From NCBI GenBank assembly GCA_903930805.1, contig CAIYZZ010000257.1:1-16838 (forward strand): 16,838 nucleotides of DNA, in the 5' to 3' direction. Numbering within the stretch: position 1 is the first letter of the stretch; each line of letters begins with the position of its first letter. The stretch is from an uncultured Rhodocyclaceae bacterium. GTDB taxonomy: Bacteria; Pseudomonadota; Gammaproteobacteria; Burkholderiales; Rhodocyclaceae. A model generated the notes under the pieces. That model did no database searches and was not told where the DNA came from. It saw only the letters and a program-made list of their open reading frames with translations. A program made the position numbers and the translations under genes. This document shows, piece by piece, positions 7,433 through 16,838 of the stretch.

Positions 7433-7771
7433 ATGAAAACAATACTGAAGAACCCCAAGCTCCTGCCCTGGCTTGCCAGCAAGGCCGGTATCTCCCTGCA
7501 TCGCGCAGAAGTTTTATGGCACGCGGCACAGCGACATGCCGTCCATGTCACGGGCGAAACGGAAACCCATGCCTACTGGGCAGCGGCAATGGATTGCCTG
7601 CTTGAACTCGTGGCTGCAGAAAGACTGCGCGAGGATGCCGCCTCTTTCGGCTGGCGCCACTGGGCGCGCCTGCACAAAAGTATCTGGCAGGCGCCTCTCG
7701 TGGCACTCGATGCACTGGTGTTGAACAACGTGCGCGGCTGGCGTTTTCTGGAGCCAATGCAGTTGGGCTGA
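7433..7771 (+). CDS. uncharacterised 112-residue protein
   Basis: I do not recognise a named family. The protein is cytoplasmic in appearance, with no signal peptide or membrane segment, and mostly helical by composition. It is rich in Ala, Leu, Trp and His (8 Trp, several in the pattern WxxW/WHAAQRH). The N-terminal part (KLLPWLASKAGISLHRAEVLWHAAQRHA) is basic and amphipathic. The start at ATG 7433 is supported by AAGGAAA (7421-7427) at good spacing and by a TAGAAT box upstream. The gene lies between divergent uvrD and leuS and is followed within 90 bases by the leuS promoter region. Clean start, ribosome site and normal codon use make it a real gene; its role is unknown. Confidence 0.75.
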   Translation: MKTILKNPKLLPWLASKAGISLHRAEVLWHAAQRHAVHVTGETETHAYWAAAMDCLLELVAAERLREDAASFGWRHWARLHKSIWQAPLVALDALVLNNVRGWRFLEPMQLG

Positions 7772-7800
7772 CCACTTCCGGCTGGCCCGGCTCAATGGTC
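7770..7800 (+). other. stem-loop between the 112-residue gene and leuS
   Basis: GACCA (7770-7774) pairs with TGGTC (7796-7800), and inside it CCGG (7778-7781) with CCGG (7787-7790). The structure begins in the stop codon of the small gene and ends just before the leuS -10 box. No T tract follows, so it is not a standard terminator. Confidence 0.35.
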
Positions 7801-7814
7801 GGAGGGCGCGCGCG

Positions 7815-10444
<2,630 letters not shown>

Positions 10445-10457
10445 ACGAGGAGTCGCG

Positions 10458-10949
10458 ATGCGTACCCTGGCCGCTGTTCTTCTGACTGTTCTGCTCACCG
10501 CCTGTGGCTTCCAGTTACGTGGCAGTTACACCCTGCCCTGGGATACGCTCTATGTCGGTTTCCCTGAAAACAGCGAGATATACGCTCAGGTCAAGCGCGG
10601 CATCGAGGCCTCGTCGCAAACACGCGTCATCACCGACCCAAAGAAAGCGGATGCATCCCTCATCGTCCTGGGTGATATCCCGGCCAGAAGTATCCTTTCT
10701 CTGAGCGGCACGGGTCTGGTGCGAGAAATCCAGCTAACACGTACTTTTGTCTACAAGATTCAGGATGCCGAGGGCAAGGAGCTTGCACCCAGCAACCAGA
10801 TCATCCTGCAACGCGACATGACCTTCGATGACGCCCGCCTGTTTGCCAAGGAGGCGGAGGAAGTGATGATCCAGCGCGAGATGCAGCAAGACCTGGTGCA
10901 GCAACTGCTGCGTCGCCTGTCCGCATTGAAGCGCAAATCCGGCAATTGA
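10458..10949 (+). CDS. lptE: LPS-assembly lipoprotein LptE
   Basis: A 163-residue outer-membrane lipoprotein that plugs the LptD barrel and helps place lipopolysaccharide in the outer leaflet. The signal peptide MRTLAAVLLTVLLTAC ends in a clear lipobox (LTAC) with lipidated C16, followed directly by GFQLRGSYTLP, the family signature. The end is a charged amphipathic helix (EVMIQREMQQDLVQQLLRRL). ATG 10458 is preceded by ACGAGGAG. It lies 13 bases after leuS and 7 bases before holA, the usual order in betaproteobacteria. Confidence 0.95.
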   Translation: MRTLAAVLLTVLLTACGFQLRGSYTLPWDTLYVGFPENSEIYAQVKRGIEASSQTRVITDPKKADASLIVLGDIPARSILSLSGTGLVREIQLTRTFVYKIQDAEGKELAPSNQIILQRDMTFDDARLFAKEAEEVMIQREMQQDLVQQLLRRLSALKRKSGN

Positions 10950-10956
10950 TTCCACC

Positions 10957-11856
10957 GTGCAATTGCGCCCGGAGCAGCTTTCCGCTCATCTCGAAAAACC
11001 GCTGCAGCCACTCTATGTACTGCATGGCGATGATCCGCTGCTGACCATCGAAGCCGGCGACGCGCTGCGTGCCGTCGCGCGCCGGCAGGGCTACGACGAA
11101 CGCAACGTGCTGGTTGTCACGCCCGCGTTCCACTGGGAAGAGTTGTTTCATGCCGCCGGCAACTTGTCACTATTCGGCGGGCGCACGCTGGTCGACTTGC
11201 GCATTCCCACCGGCAAGCCCGGCCGCGATGGCGGCGAGGCGCTGCAGCGCTATTGCAAAGCCCCGCCCGCCGACGTACTGACCCTGATTACCCTGCCCGA
11301 GATGGACTGGCGGGCCAAGAAGGCCACCTGGTTCACCGCCCTCGTCAGCGCGGGTGTCGCCCTCGAGTGCAATGCGCCGTCCTCCGCACAGTTGCCGCAG
11401 TGGCTCGCGCGTCGCCTTGCCGCCCAGCAGCAATCTGCGCCACCTGAAGCGCTTGAGTTTATTGCGCTGCATGTCGAGGGCAACCTGCTGGCCGCGCACC
11501 AGGAAATCCAGAAACTCGGCCTGCTCCATCCGCCTGGCGTACTGACACTGGCACAAATATCCGCTGCCGTGCTGAACGTCGCCCGCTACGATATCGACGA
11601 TCTCAGGAACGCGCTACAAGCCCGCGATGTCGCCCGCTGTGCCCGTACTCTCGAAGGTCTGCGCGCCGAGGAAGCTGCTCCGCCGCTGGTGCTATGGGCA
11701 ATGGCCAACGAGGCCCGGACGCGAGCCATGCGTCCGGCGCTCTTGCATGCGGCACGGATTGATCGCATCATCAAGGGTCTCGCCGTCGGCGATCTCTGGG
11801 ACGAGTTTCTGCAATTGGCACTGAGATTGACGCAATCCACGAAATTACCGGTATGA
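10957..11856 (+). CDS. holA: DNA polymerase III delta subunit, shortened
   Basis: Clamp-loader delta subunit, which opens the beta sliding clamp. It has 299 residues; E. coli HolA has 343 and relatives are usually about 320-345. The N-terminal beta-binding region is intact ([32 protein letters not shown]), as is the middle ([25 protein letters not shown] [13 protein letters not shown]). In the C-terminal collar domain, [10 protein letters not shown] (about 247-255) runs almost directly into [16 protein letters not shown]. The usual stretch of about 40 residues between these blocks, including a W-x-x-R segment, is missing. The frame is preserved. A perfect inverted repeat lies at the joint. 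The start is GTG 10957, with no clear ribosome site. The stop overlaps proA (ATGA). Confidence 0.9.
   Translation: MQLRPEQLSAHLEKPLQPLYVLHGDDPLLTIEAGDALRAVARRQGYDERNVLVVTPAFHWEELFHAAGNLSLFGGRTLVDLRIPTGKPGRDGGEALQRYCKAPPADVLTLITLPEMDWRAKKATWFTALVSAGVALECNAPSSAQLPQWLARRLAAQQQSAPPEALEFIALHVEGNLLAAHQEIQKLGLLHPPGVLTLAQISAAVLNVARYDIDDLRNALQARDVARCARTLEGLRAEEAAPPLVLWAMANEARTRAMRPALLHAARIDRIIKGLAVGDLWDEFLQLALRLTQSTKLPV
11715..11737. repeat. perfect 8-bp inverted repeat inside holA
   Basis: CCGGACGC (11715-11722) and GCGTCCGG (11730-11737) are perfect complements around a 7-base loop, GAGCCAT. It covers codons 254-260 of holA, where about 40 family residues appear to be missing. Confidence 0.85.
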
Positions 11857-13109
11857 ATATCGAAACCTACATGCAAACCCTCGGCCAGGCGGCCCGCGCC
11901 GCCTCGCGCCAGATGGCCAAGGCGAGCACGGCCGACAAGAATGCCGCGCTGCTAGCCATGGCGGCTGACATTCGTGCCCGCAAGAGCGAGTTGCTCGCCG
12001 CGAATGCCGCAGATGTCGAGGAAGCCCGCGCCAACGGACTGGAACCCGCGCTGCTCGATCGCCTCACGCTGACCGCCAAAGGCGTCGAAGCCATGGCCGA
12101 GGGTCTCGAACAGGTTGCGGCATTGCCCGATCCCATCGGCGAAATCAGCGACATGAAATTCCGCCCGACGGGTATTCAGGTCGGCAAGATGCGCGTGCCG
12201 CTCGGCGTCGTTGGCATCATTTACGAGGCACGTCCCAACGTTACGGCAGATGCGGCTGCGCTCTGCCTCAAGTCCGGCAACGCCGCGATCTTGCGTGGTG
12301 GCAAGGAGGCGATCCGCTGTAATCAGGCGATTGCCGCCAGCGTGCGCGCCGGCCTCGCGGCCGCCGGCCTCCCCGAAATGGCGGTGCAGGTCGTCGAGAC
12401 TACCGACAGAGAGGCCGTTGGCTATCTGGTCGCCATGCCCGAATACGTCGATGTGATCGTGCCGCGCGGCGGCAAGGGTCTGATCGAGCGGATTTCGAAG
12501 GAAGCGCGCGTGCCGGTTATCAAACACCTCGACGGTAACTGTCACGTCTATATCGACACTACGGCTGATCCCGCCAAGGCGCTGAAGATTCTCGAAAACG
12601 CCAAGACCCAGCGCCTCGGCACCTGCAATACCGCCGAATCGTTGTTGATCGCGCGCCCAATTGCCGTCTCGCTAGTGCCGACTTTATGCGCCATGTTGAC
12701 GACAAAGGGTGTCGAGATTCGCGGCTGTGCCGAGACGCAGGCGCTGGTGCCGCAAGTCAAGGCGGCGACCGAGGAGGATTACTACACTGAGTACCTCGCC
12801 GCGATCATTTCCTGCAAGGTGGTGGCCGATGTCGATGAGGCGATTGCCCACATCAACAAATATTCATCGGCACACACTGAAACCATCGTCACCGAGGACT
12901 ACACTCGCGCCATGCGTTTTCTGCGGGAGGTTGATTCCAGTTCGGTGATGGTGAATGCCTCGACGCGTTTCGCCGACGGTTTCGAATATGGCCTCGGTGC
13001 CGAGATCGGCATCTCGACCGACAAGTTTCACGCCCGTGGCCCCGTTGGGTTGGAAGGCCTGACGTCACAAAAATGGATTGTCTTTGGCAATGGCGAGGTG
13101 AGAGCATGA
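11853..13109 (+). CDS. proA: gamma-glutamyl phosphate reductase
   Basis: A 418-residue NADPH-dependent reductase of the aldehyde dehydrogenase superfamily. It converts gamma-glutamyl phosphate to glutamate semialdehyde in proline synthesis. The catalytic cysteine is C258 in [11 protein letters not shown]. Other family blocks are [59 protein letters not shown] and, near the end, [28 protein letters not shown]. The length is normal. The ATG overlaps the holA stop and the TGA overlaps the ogt start, both as ATGA, which suggests coupled translation. ProB, its usual pathway partner, is not in the window. Confidence 0.97.
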   Translation: MNIETYMQTLGQAARAASRQMAKASTADKNAALLAMAADIRARKSELLAANAADVEEARANGLEPALLDRLTLTAKGVEAMAEGLEQVAALPDPIGEISDMKFRPTGIQVGKMRVPLGVVGIIYEARPNVTADAAALCLKSGNAAILRGGKEAIRCNQAIAASVRAGLAAAGLPEMAVQVVETTDREAVGYLVAMPEYVDVIVPRGGKGLIERISKEARVPVIKHLDGNCHVYIDTTADPAKALKILENAKTQRLGTCNTAESLLIARPIAVSLVPTLCAMLTTKGVEIRGCAETQALVPQVKAATEEDYYTEYLAAIISCKVVADVDEAIAHINKYSSAHTETIVTEDYTRAMRFLREVDSSSVMVNASTRFADGFEYGLGAEIGISTDKFHARGPVGLEGLTSQKWIVFGNGEVRA

Positions 13110-13594
13110 TTGAAGAGCATCCCGGCGCTGCCGACTACGACGCCGTGATTTCCTGGCCGGTCTGTTCGCTTGGCATTTGCTGCGATGGCAATACCATCAT
13201 CGCCATCGACATTCTTGAGCCGTGCGATGAACGGGCGGGCCGCCAGCCGTTGGCGCAGGCCGTGGTGCGCCAGTTGCGCGGCTACCTGAAAGATTCATCC
13301 TTCAAGTTCAGCCTGCCGCTTGCACCTGCCGGTACGGCCTTCCAGCAGCGTGTCTGGGCCGGCATTGTGGCGATCCCCGCCGGCCAGACACGCACGTACG
13401 GTGCGCTCGCCGATGAATTGAAAAGTAGCGCACGGGCGGTTGGCGGGGCTTGTGGTGCAAACCCTTTTCCGGTGGTTGTTCCCTGCCATCGGGTGATTGC
13501 CAGCGACGGTAGCCTGGGCGGCTTCGCGGGCCAGCGCGCCGGCTTCCTTCTTGATGTGAAACGCTGGCTGCTGCATCATGAAGGAATCCAGTAG
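13106..13594 (+). CDS. ogt: methylated-DNA-protein cysteine methyltransferase
   Basis: A 162-residue O6-alkylguanine-DNA alkyltransferase. It transfers the alkyl group from damaged guanine to its own cysteine in a one-time reaction. The acceptor is C127 in the PCHR motif ([12 protein letters not shown]). The upstream DNA-binding helix contains [24 protein letters not shown], with the arginine finger in [14 protein letters not shown]. There is no Ada-type N-terminal zinc domain, so it is an Ogt/AGT-type repair enzyme. It may be constitutive. The ATG at 13106 is preceded by GAGGTGAG and overlaps the proA stop. The end overlaps xerD by 17 bases. A longer reading from 13073 adds 11 residues read out of proA and is unlikely. 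Confidence 0.95.
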   Translation: MIEEHPGAADYDAVISWPVCSLGICCDGNTIIAIDILEPCDERAGRQPLAQAVVRQLRGYLKDSSFKFSLPLAPAGTAFQQRVWAGIVAIPAGQTRTYGALADELKSSARAVGGACGANPFPVVVPCHRVIASDGSLGGFAGQRAGFLLDVKRWLLHHEGIQ

Positions 13595-14495
13595 CGCTCT
13601 CCTCGACGAGTTCATCGACGCCCTCTGGCTCGCCGACGGGCTGGCGAAAAATACGCTGGCTGCCTACCGCTCCGATCTCACCCTGTTTTCTCGCTGGCTG
13701 GCCGAACGCAATGTCGATCTGCCCGCCGCCGCCGAGGTGGATATCGACAGTTACCTCGCCCACCTGCATACGCGCGTGCCAAAGGTACGCCCTGCCACCC
13801 TGCGGCGTTTTCAGGCGGCCTTGCGGCGTTTCTGCCGCTGGCTCATAGAACAAGGCCGCATCCAGTTCGATCCGCTGCTTAACATCCAGGCACCGGTTGC
13901 CGCTGAGCGATTTCCCAAGACCCTGTCGGAAAAGCATGTCGAAGACCTGCTCGCCGCGCCTGACACCACGACACCCCTGGGCCTGCGCGACAGGGCCATG
14001 CTCGAACTGTTTTACGCTACCGGCCTGCGTGTGTCGGAACTGGTCGGCCTGAAACTGTTTGCCGTCAGTCTTGACGATCACGTGGTGCGCACTTTTGGCA
14101 AGGGCGGCAAGGAGCGCCTGGTGCCGCTGGGTGAGATTGCTGCCGACTGGTTGGTACGCTGGATCAAGGAGGGACGCCCGACTGTGCTCAAGGGCCGCGC
14201 TTCAGATTTTGTTTTCGTTACGGGCCGCGTGAATAGCGCGGGGGTTGGCATGACGCGCCAGATGGCCTGGACGCTGATCAAGAAACACGCCGTGACCGCC
14301 GGCATTCCGTCGGCACGTATCTCACCCCACGTACTGCGCCATGCCTTCGCCACTCACCTGCTCAACCACGGTGCCGACCTGCGTGTGGTGCAATTGCTGC
14401 TCGGCCACACAGACATTTCGACCACGCAGGTCTACACTCACGTAGCCCGTGCAAGATTGAAGGAATTGCACACGACGCACCATCCACGAGGTTAA
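13578..14495 (+). CDS. xerD: site-specific tyrosine recombinase XerD
   Basis: A 305-residue tyrosine recombinase that, with XerC, resolves chromosome dimers at dif. The SAM-like N-terminal core-binding domain covers about 5-95. The catalytic residues are all present: R151 (ATGLRVSEL), K175 (GKGGKERLVP), H251 and R254 (SPHVLRHAFATHLL), H277 (LLGHTDISTTQ) and the nucleophile Y286 (QVYTHV). Length and position make it a housekeeping Xer protein, not a phage or integron integrase. XerD fits better than XerC by overall pattern (DEFIDALWLADGLAKNTLAAYRSDL). It overlaps the end of ogt by 17 bases and is followed 4 bases later by ybaK. No dif site was recognised here. Confidence 0.93.
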   Translation: MKESSSALLDEFIDALWLADGLAKNTLAAYRSDLTLFSRWLAERNVDLPAAAEVDIDSYLAHLHTRVPKVRPATLRRFQAALRRFCRWLIEQGRIQFDPLLNIQAPVAAERFPKTLSEKHVEDLLAAPDTTTPLGLRDRAMLELFYATGLRVSELVGLKLFAVSLDDHVVRTFGKGGKERLVPLGEIAADWLVRWIKEGRPTVLKGRASDFVFVTGRVNSAGVGMTRQMAWTLIKKHAVTAGIPSARISPHVLRHAFATHLLNHGADLRVVQLLLGHTDISTTQVYTHVARARLKELHTTHHPRG

Positions 14496-14499
14496 TCAA

Positions 14500-14997
14500 A
14501 TGAGACACGCTGATCACGATAGCCGTCCCCCCGAAACCCCCGCGACACAATTTCTGCACAAGAACCGCATCGCGCATTCCAATCATCTTTACGCCTATGA
14601 GGAACACGGCGGCACGAAAGTTTCTGCGCGCGAACTGAACGTCGCCGAACATGCCGTCGTCAAGACGCTGGTGATGGAAGATGAGGACAAGAAACCGTTA
14701 CTGGTGCTGATGCACGGTGACCGCAAGGTGTCCACCAAGGATCTGGCGCGCCAGGTCGGCGTGAAGAAGATTGCCCCTTGCACGGAAGACGACGCACACC
14801 GTCACACCGGCTATCTCGTCGGCGGCTGCTCGCCCTTCGGCACCAAGAAGAAGCTGCCGATCTGCCTGGAAAAGACCATCCTCGACCTGCCACTGATTTA
14901 CATCAACGGCGGTCAGCGCGGCTATCTGGTCGGCGTGCATCCTCACGACATCCTGCGGGTGTTGCAGCCGCAGGTCGTGGAGTGCGGACAAGCCTGA
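14500..14997 (+). CDS. ybaK: Cys-tRNA(Pro)/Cys-tRNA(Cys) deacylase, YbaK/EbsC type
   Basis: A 165-residue trans-editing protein that hydrolyses Cys-tRNA(Pro) formed by mistake by ProRS. The essential lysine is K55 in VVKTLVM. Other blocks typical of the family are GDRKVSTKDLA, GYLVGGCSPFGTKKKLP and YINGGQRGYLVGV. The length fits (E. coli YbaK 159). CACGAGGTT precedes the ATG at 14500. It lies 4 bases after xerD and 12 before the WYL regulator. ProRS, the enzyme it corrects, is encoded 10 kb away in this window; both orientations are rightward, but they belong to separate units. Confidence 0.93.
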   Translation: MRHADHDSRPPETPATQFLHKNRIAHSNHLYAYEEHGGTKVSARELNVAEHAVVKTLVMEDEDKKPLLVLMHGDRKVSTKDLARQVGVKKIAPCTEDDAHRHTGYLVGGCSPFGTKKKLPICLEKTILDLPLIYINGGQRGYLVGVHPHDILRVLQPQVVECGQA

Positions 14998-15009
14998 CCG
15001 CTTTTCGCA

Positions 15010-15978
15010 ATGACGCGCACCGAGCGCCTGTACCGCATCGATCAACTGTTGCGCAGTCGGCGCGCGCTCACCCGCAGCGAACTGCTCGAAGCGCTCGAAT
15101 GCTCGCAAGCCACGCTGACCCGCGACATCGAATACCTGCGCAGCCAGCTCAACGCCCCCATCGTTTTCGACAACGACCTCGGCGCTTATCGGCTGGAGGC
15201 CGCCGCGCCCGGGCCCGCCTATGCCTTGCCCGGCCTGTGGTTCAACGACACCGAAGTTCACGCCCTGCTGTCGATCGAACATCTGCTCGAATCCATCCAG
15301 CCCGGTTTGCTCGGCCCACATATTGCGCCCTTGCGAAAACGGCTCGAAGGCTTGCTTGGCAAGGGACACCATGCCCCCGATGAAATCCGCCGGCGCATCC
15401 TCCTGCTGCCGGCCAACGTGCGCCGCCCGATGCTGGCCCACTTCTCCGTCTGCGCTGAAGCCACCCTGAGTCGCCACCGCCTGCGGCTGCAACACCACGA
15501 CCGCCATCTCGATACGCTCAGCAGCCGCGAAGTTTCACCCCAGCGCCTCGTGCGCTACAAGGAAAACTGGTATCTCGACAGCTGGTGCCACCTGCGCGAA
15601 GCAGTGCGCACTTTCGCCGTCGATGCCCTGCGCAGTGCCGAGCTGCTCGACACGTCAGCCAAGGAAGTGGGCGACGATGAACTCGACGCCATTCTGGCGA
15701 GCGGCTATGGCATCTACGCTGGGCGCGACGTGCGTTGGGCGAGCTTGCGCTTCACTCCCTGGCAAGCGCGCTGGACCTCCGCCGAAACCTGGCACGCCGA
15801 CCAGCGCAGCCATTACGACGCCGAAGGCCGTTACATCCTCGAAATACCCTACAGCGACGACACCGAACTGCTGATGGACATCCTCAAATATAGCGCGGAA
15901 GTCGAAGTGCTGGCCCCGGCCGACCTGCGTGCCAAGGTAGCCGAGCGGCTGCAAGAGGCGGCGGCGCAATATCGCTAA
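15010..15978 (+). CDS. WYL-domain transcriptional regulator
   Basis: A 322-residue regulator with an N-terminal winged helix-turn-helix (about 3-60: RLYRIDQLLRSRRALTRSELLEAL, CSQATLTRDIEYLR). A WYL domain follows at about 150-215 (the WYL tripeptide is at 187-189, in RYKENWYLDSWCHLREAVRTF), then a C-terminal WCX extension at about 240-320. WYL proteins sense ligands such as nucleic acids or nucleotides and regulate DNA-damage, defence or metabolic genes. The target here cannot be read from sequence. The gene starts 12 bases after ybaK with no clear ribosome site, so it probably rides on the upstream operon. It is the last gene before the toxin-antitoxin patch, but nothing shows it controls that patch. 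Confidence 0.9.
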   Translation: MTRTERLYRIDQLLRSRRALTRSELLEALECSQATLTRDIEYLRSQLNAPIVFDNDLGAYRLEAAAPGPAYALPGLWFNDTEVHALLSIEHLLESIQPGLLGPHIAPLRKRLEGLLGKGHHAPDEIRRRILLLPANVRRPMLAHFSVCAEATLSRHRLRLQHHDRHLDTLSSREVSPQRLVRYKENWYLDSWCHLREAVRTFAVDALRSAELLDTSAKEVGDDELDAILASGYGIYAGRDVRWASLRFTPWQARWTSAETWHADQRSHYDAEGRYILEIPYSDDTELLMDILKYSAEVEVLAPADLRAKVAERLQEAAAQYR

Positions 15979-15979
15979 G

Positions 15980-16003
15980 GCAATCCATTCGGGGTAGGAT
16001 TGC
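15980..16003. promoter_or_regulatory. inverted repeat ahead of the toxin-antitoxin pair, possible operator
   Basis: GCAATCC (15980-15986) and GGATTGC (15997-16003) are perfect complements around 10 bases. The right half overlaps TAGGAT (15995-16000), a plausible -10 box. It lies between the WYL gene stop and the antitoxin ATG at 16033. Toxin-antitoxin operons are usually repressed by their own products at such palindromes. It could instead be a weak terminator for the upstream operon, though no T tract follows. Confidence 0.45.
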
Positions 16004-16032
16004 AAACAGGGACATGTGGGGAGAGCAGCAAA

Positions 16033-16233
16033 ATGAACGCAAGTGAAAAAATACTGGTCGAGAAAATCCGGCAACTACCGGCGCAGCGTTTGGTCGAGGT
16101 TGAGGATTTCGTCGATTTTCTGCGCGCCAAAAATGAGGAATCCCGTTTCGTCACGTCTGTCACCAAGGTCAGCGAGCCGTGCTTCGCCTCAGCTTGGGAT
16201 AACGACGAAGACGCTGCCTACGACAGGATGTAG
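16033..16233 (+). CDS. DUF2281-type antitoxin
   Basis: A 66-residue protein that looks like the antitoxin of a MazF/PemK toxin. The N-terminal half (EKILVEKIRQLPAQRLVEVE, then DFVDFLRAK) fits the DUF2281 pattern of an LP motif followed by EVxDFVxFL. The C-terminal half is acidic and ends AWDNDEDAAYDRM, a tail frequent in antitoxins that bind and cover the toxin. The ATG at 16033 has GGGGAGAG 8 bases upstream. A reading from 16000 adds 11 residues, unlikely given that ribosome site. The toxin gene starts 2 bases after the stop, so the pair is surely one operon. Confidence 0.82.
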   Translation: MNASEKILVEKIRQLPAQRLVEVEDFVDFLRAKNEESRFVTSVTKVSEPCFASAWDNDEDAAYDRM

Positions 16234-16235
16234 GG

Positions 16236-16571
16236 ATGGCCTATGCTTTTGGGGATATTGTGCTGGTGCCGTTTCCGTTCACGGACCAGTCGGGCGGCAA
16301 GAAACGGCCGGCCGTCGTCGTTTCCAGCGCAAACTACAACTCGAATCGGCGTGATCTCGTGATCATGGCCATCACCAGCCAGATTCGCACTCCCCTGGAT
16401 TTTGGCGAAGCCCTGCTTGCCGATTGGCAATCCGCCGGATTGATCAAGCCTTCTGTTCTCAAGCCGCTTCTGGCAACCATCGAACAGGGACTGGTCATCC
16501 GAAAGCTGGGTGCATTGATCGCTGCCGACAAAACCACGCTCCACAGATCCATCGGCCTGGTCATTGACTAA
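16236..16571 (+). CDS. MazF/PemK-family endoribonuclease toxin
   Basis: A 111-residue toxin of the MazF/PemK/CcdB-like fold, a family of ribosome-independent mRNA interferases that cut at short sequence motifs. The N-terminal signature is intact: FGDIVLVPFPFTDQSGGKKRPAVVVS (residues 5-30), with the basic residues KKRP used in catalysis in relatives. The second block SVLKPLLATIEQGLVIRKLGAL matches the family strand with the conserved K-x-x-x-x-T/x pattern. The length is normal and the frame is intact, so it is probably active. The cut site cannot be predicted from sequence. It is cotranscribed with the DUF2281-type antitoxin. Confidence 0.88.
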   Translation: MAYAFGDIVLVPFPFTDQSGGKKRPAVVVSSANYNSNRRDLVIMAITSQIRTPLDFGEALLADWQSAGLIKPSVLKPLLATIEQGLVIRKLGALIAADKTTLHRSIGLVID

Positions 16572-16601
16572 TTGTCCTCGGTAATACTCGAAGAAAACTC
16601 T

Positions 16602-16838
16602 ATGAATCTCGGCGAACGCATCACCATCGAACCAGGCAAATGCGGCGAACACCCCTGCATTCGCGGGCTACGCATTCGCGTCAAGGACATTCTTGGCCTG
16701 CTGGCTGCTGGCGCCAGCCATCAGGAAATCCTCAAGGACTATCCCGATCTCGAGGAAACCGACATTCTGGCTGCACTGAGTTATGCGGCCCAGCAAAGCA
16801 CCCTCAGCTTTGACGAAGATACGCCCATCACACAGGCC
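16602..16838 (+). CDS. DUF433-family antitoxin, 3' end beyond the window
   Basis: The first 79 residues of a DUF433 protein, open to the last base of the window. The family pattern is clear: ITIEPGKCGEHPCIRGLRIRV, then DILGLLAAGASHQEILKDYP and DLEETDILAALSYAA, a small winged-helix-like domain. DUF433 proteins usually sit ahead of a PIN-like DUF5615 toxin and are taken as its antitoxin. I would expect that gene just beyond 16838, but it is not seen. ATG 16602 lies 30 bases after the MazF stop, with a weak GAAGAAAA upstream. A family member is usually 75-85 residues, so very little is likely missing. Confidence 0.82.
   Translation, partial: MNLGERITIEPGKCGEHPCIRGLRIRVKDILGLLAAGASHQEILKDYPDLEETDILAALSYAAQQSTLSFDEDTPITQA

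Noticed and set aside
13308..14081. A 257-residue open frame antisense to ogt and xerD
   Set aside because: Both genes beneath it have complete catalytic motifs; the antisense reading has none.
13578..14495. XerD taken as a sign of a mobile element or integron
   Set aside because: Its length, catalytic residues and position within a housekeeping operon fit the chromosomal dimer-resolution recombinase. No attachment sites or cassette repeats were seen.

Overview
The window is chromosomal DNA of a GC-rich (about 60%) proteobacterium, most likely a betaproteobacterium of the Rhodocyclales/Nitrosomonadales type. This rests on the form of RppH (it begins [12 protein letters not shown]), the diiron Coq7 hydroxylase used for ubiquinone, the CNP1-like protein, and the order leuS-lptE-holA-proA. 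It is mostly core housekeeping DNA, densely packed, with a small accessory patch at the right end. No rRNA, tRNA, CRISPR array, insertion sequence or prophage gene was seen.

Layout. Positions 1-310 are gene-poor and hold a 27-bp tandem repeat and one copy of a dispersed 24-25 bp repeat. An OsmC/YhfA-like gene (+) then ends one base from the end of a leftward operon, rppH > CNP1-like > coq7. Divergent from rppH is proS, overlapped by a small secreted SLT transglycosylase. After a 223-bp spacer comes uvrD (-), divergent from a small unknown gene of 112 residues. From a TATAAT box at 7815 a rightward series of eight genes runs almost without gaps: leuS, lptE, holA, proA, ogt, xerD, ybaK and a WYL-domain regulator. 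Several neighbours share an ATGA stop/start. The right edge (16033-16838) carries a DUF2281-type antitoxin, a MazF/PemK toxin, and the start of a DUF433 antitoxin cut by the window end.

How the genes relate. LeuRS, ProRS and the Cys-tRNA(Pro) deacylase YbaK serve aminoacylation and its proofreading. HolA, UvrD, XerD and Ogt serve replication, repair and chromosome resolution. LptE and the SLT enzyme act on the envelope. RppH acts in mRNA decay, ProA in proline synthesis and Coq7 in ubiquinone synthesis.

Most worth a second look: (1) a dispersed repeat with core GTCGGCGCTGRCRGGACGGC found five times in 17 kb, both between genes and inside uvrD, leuS and proS; (2) a HolA about 40 residues short in its collar domain, with a perfect 8-bp inverted repeat at the apparent deletion joint; (3) an inverted repeat just ahead of the toxin-antitoxin pair that could be its operator; (4) the uncharacterised 112-residue gene at 7433. 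I see no clear new multi-gene system; the repeat family is the best candidate for something undescribed.
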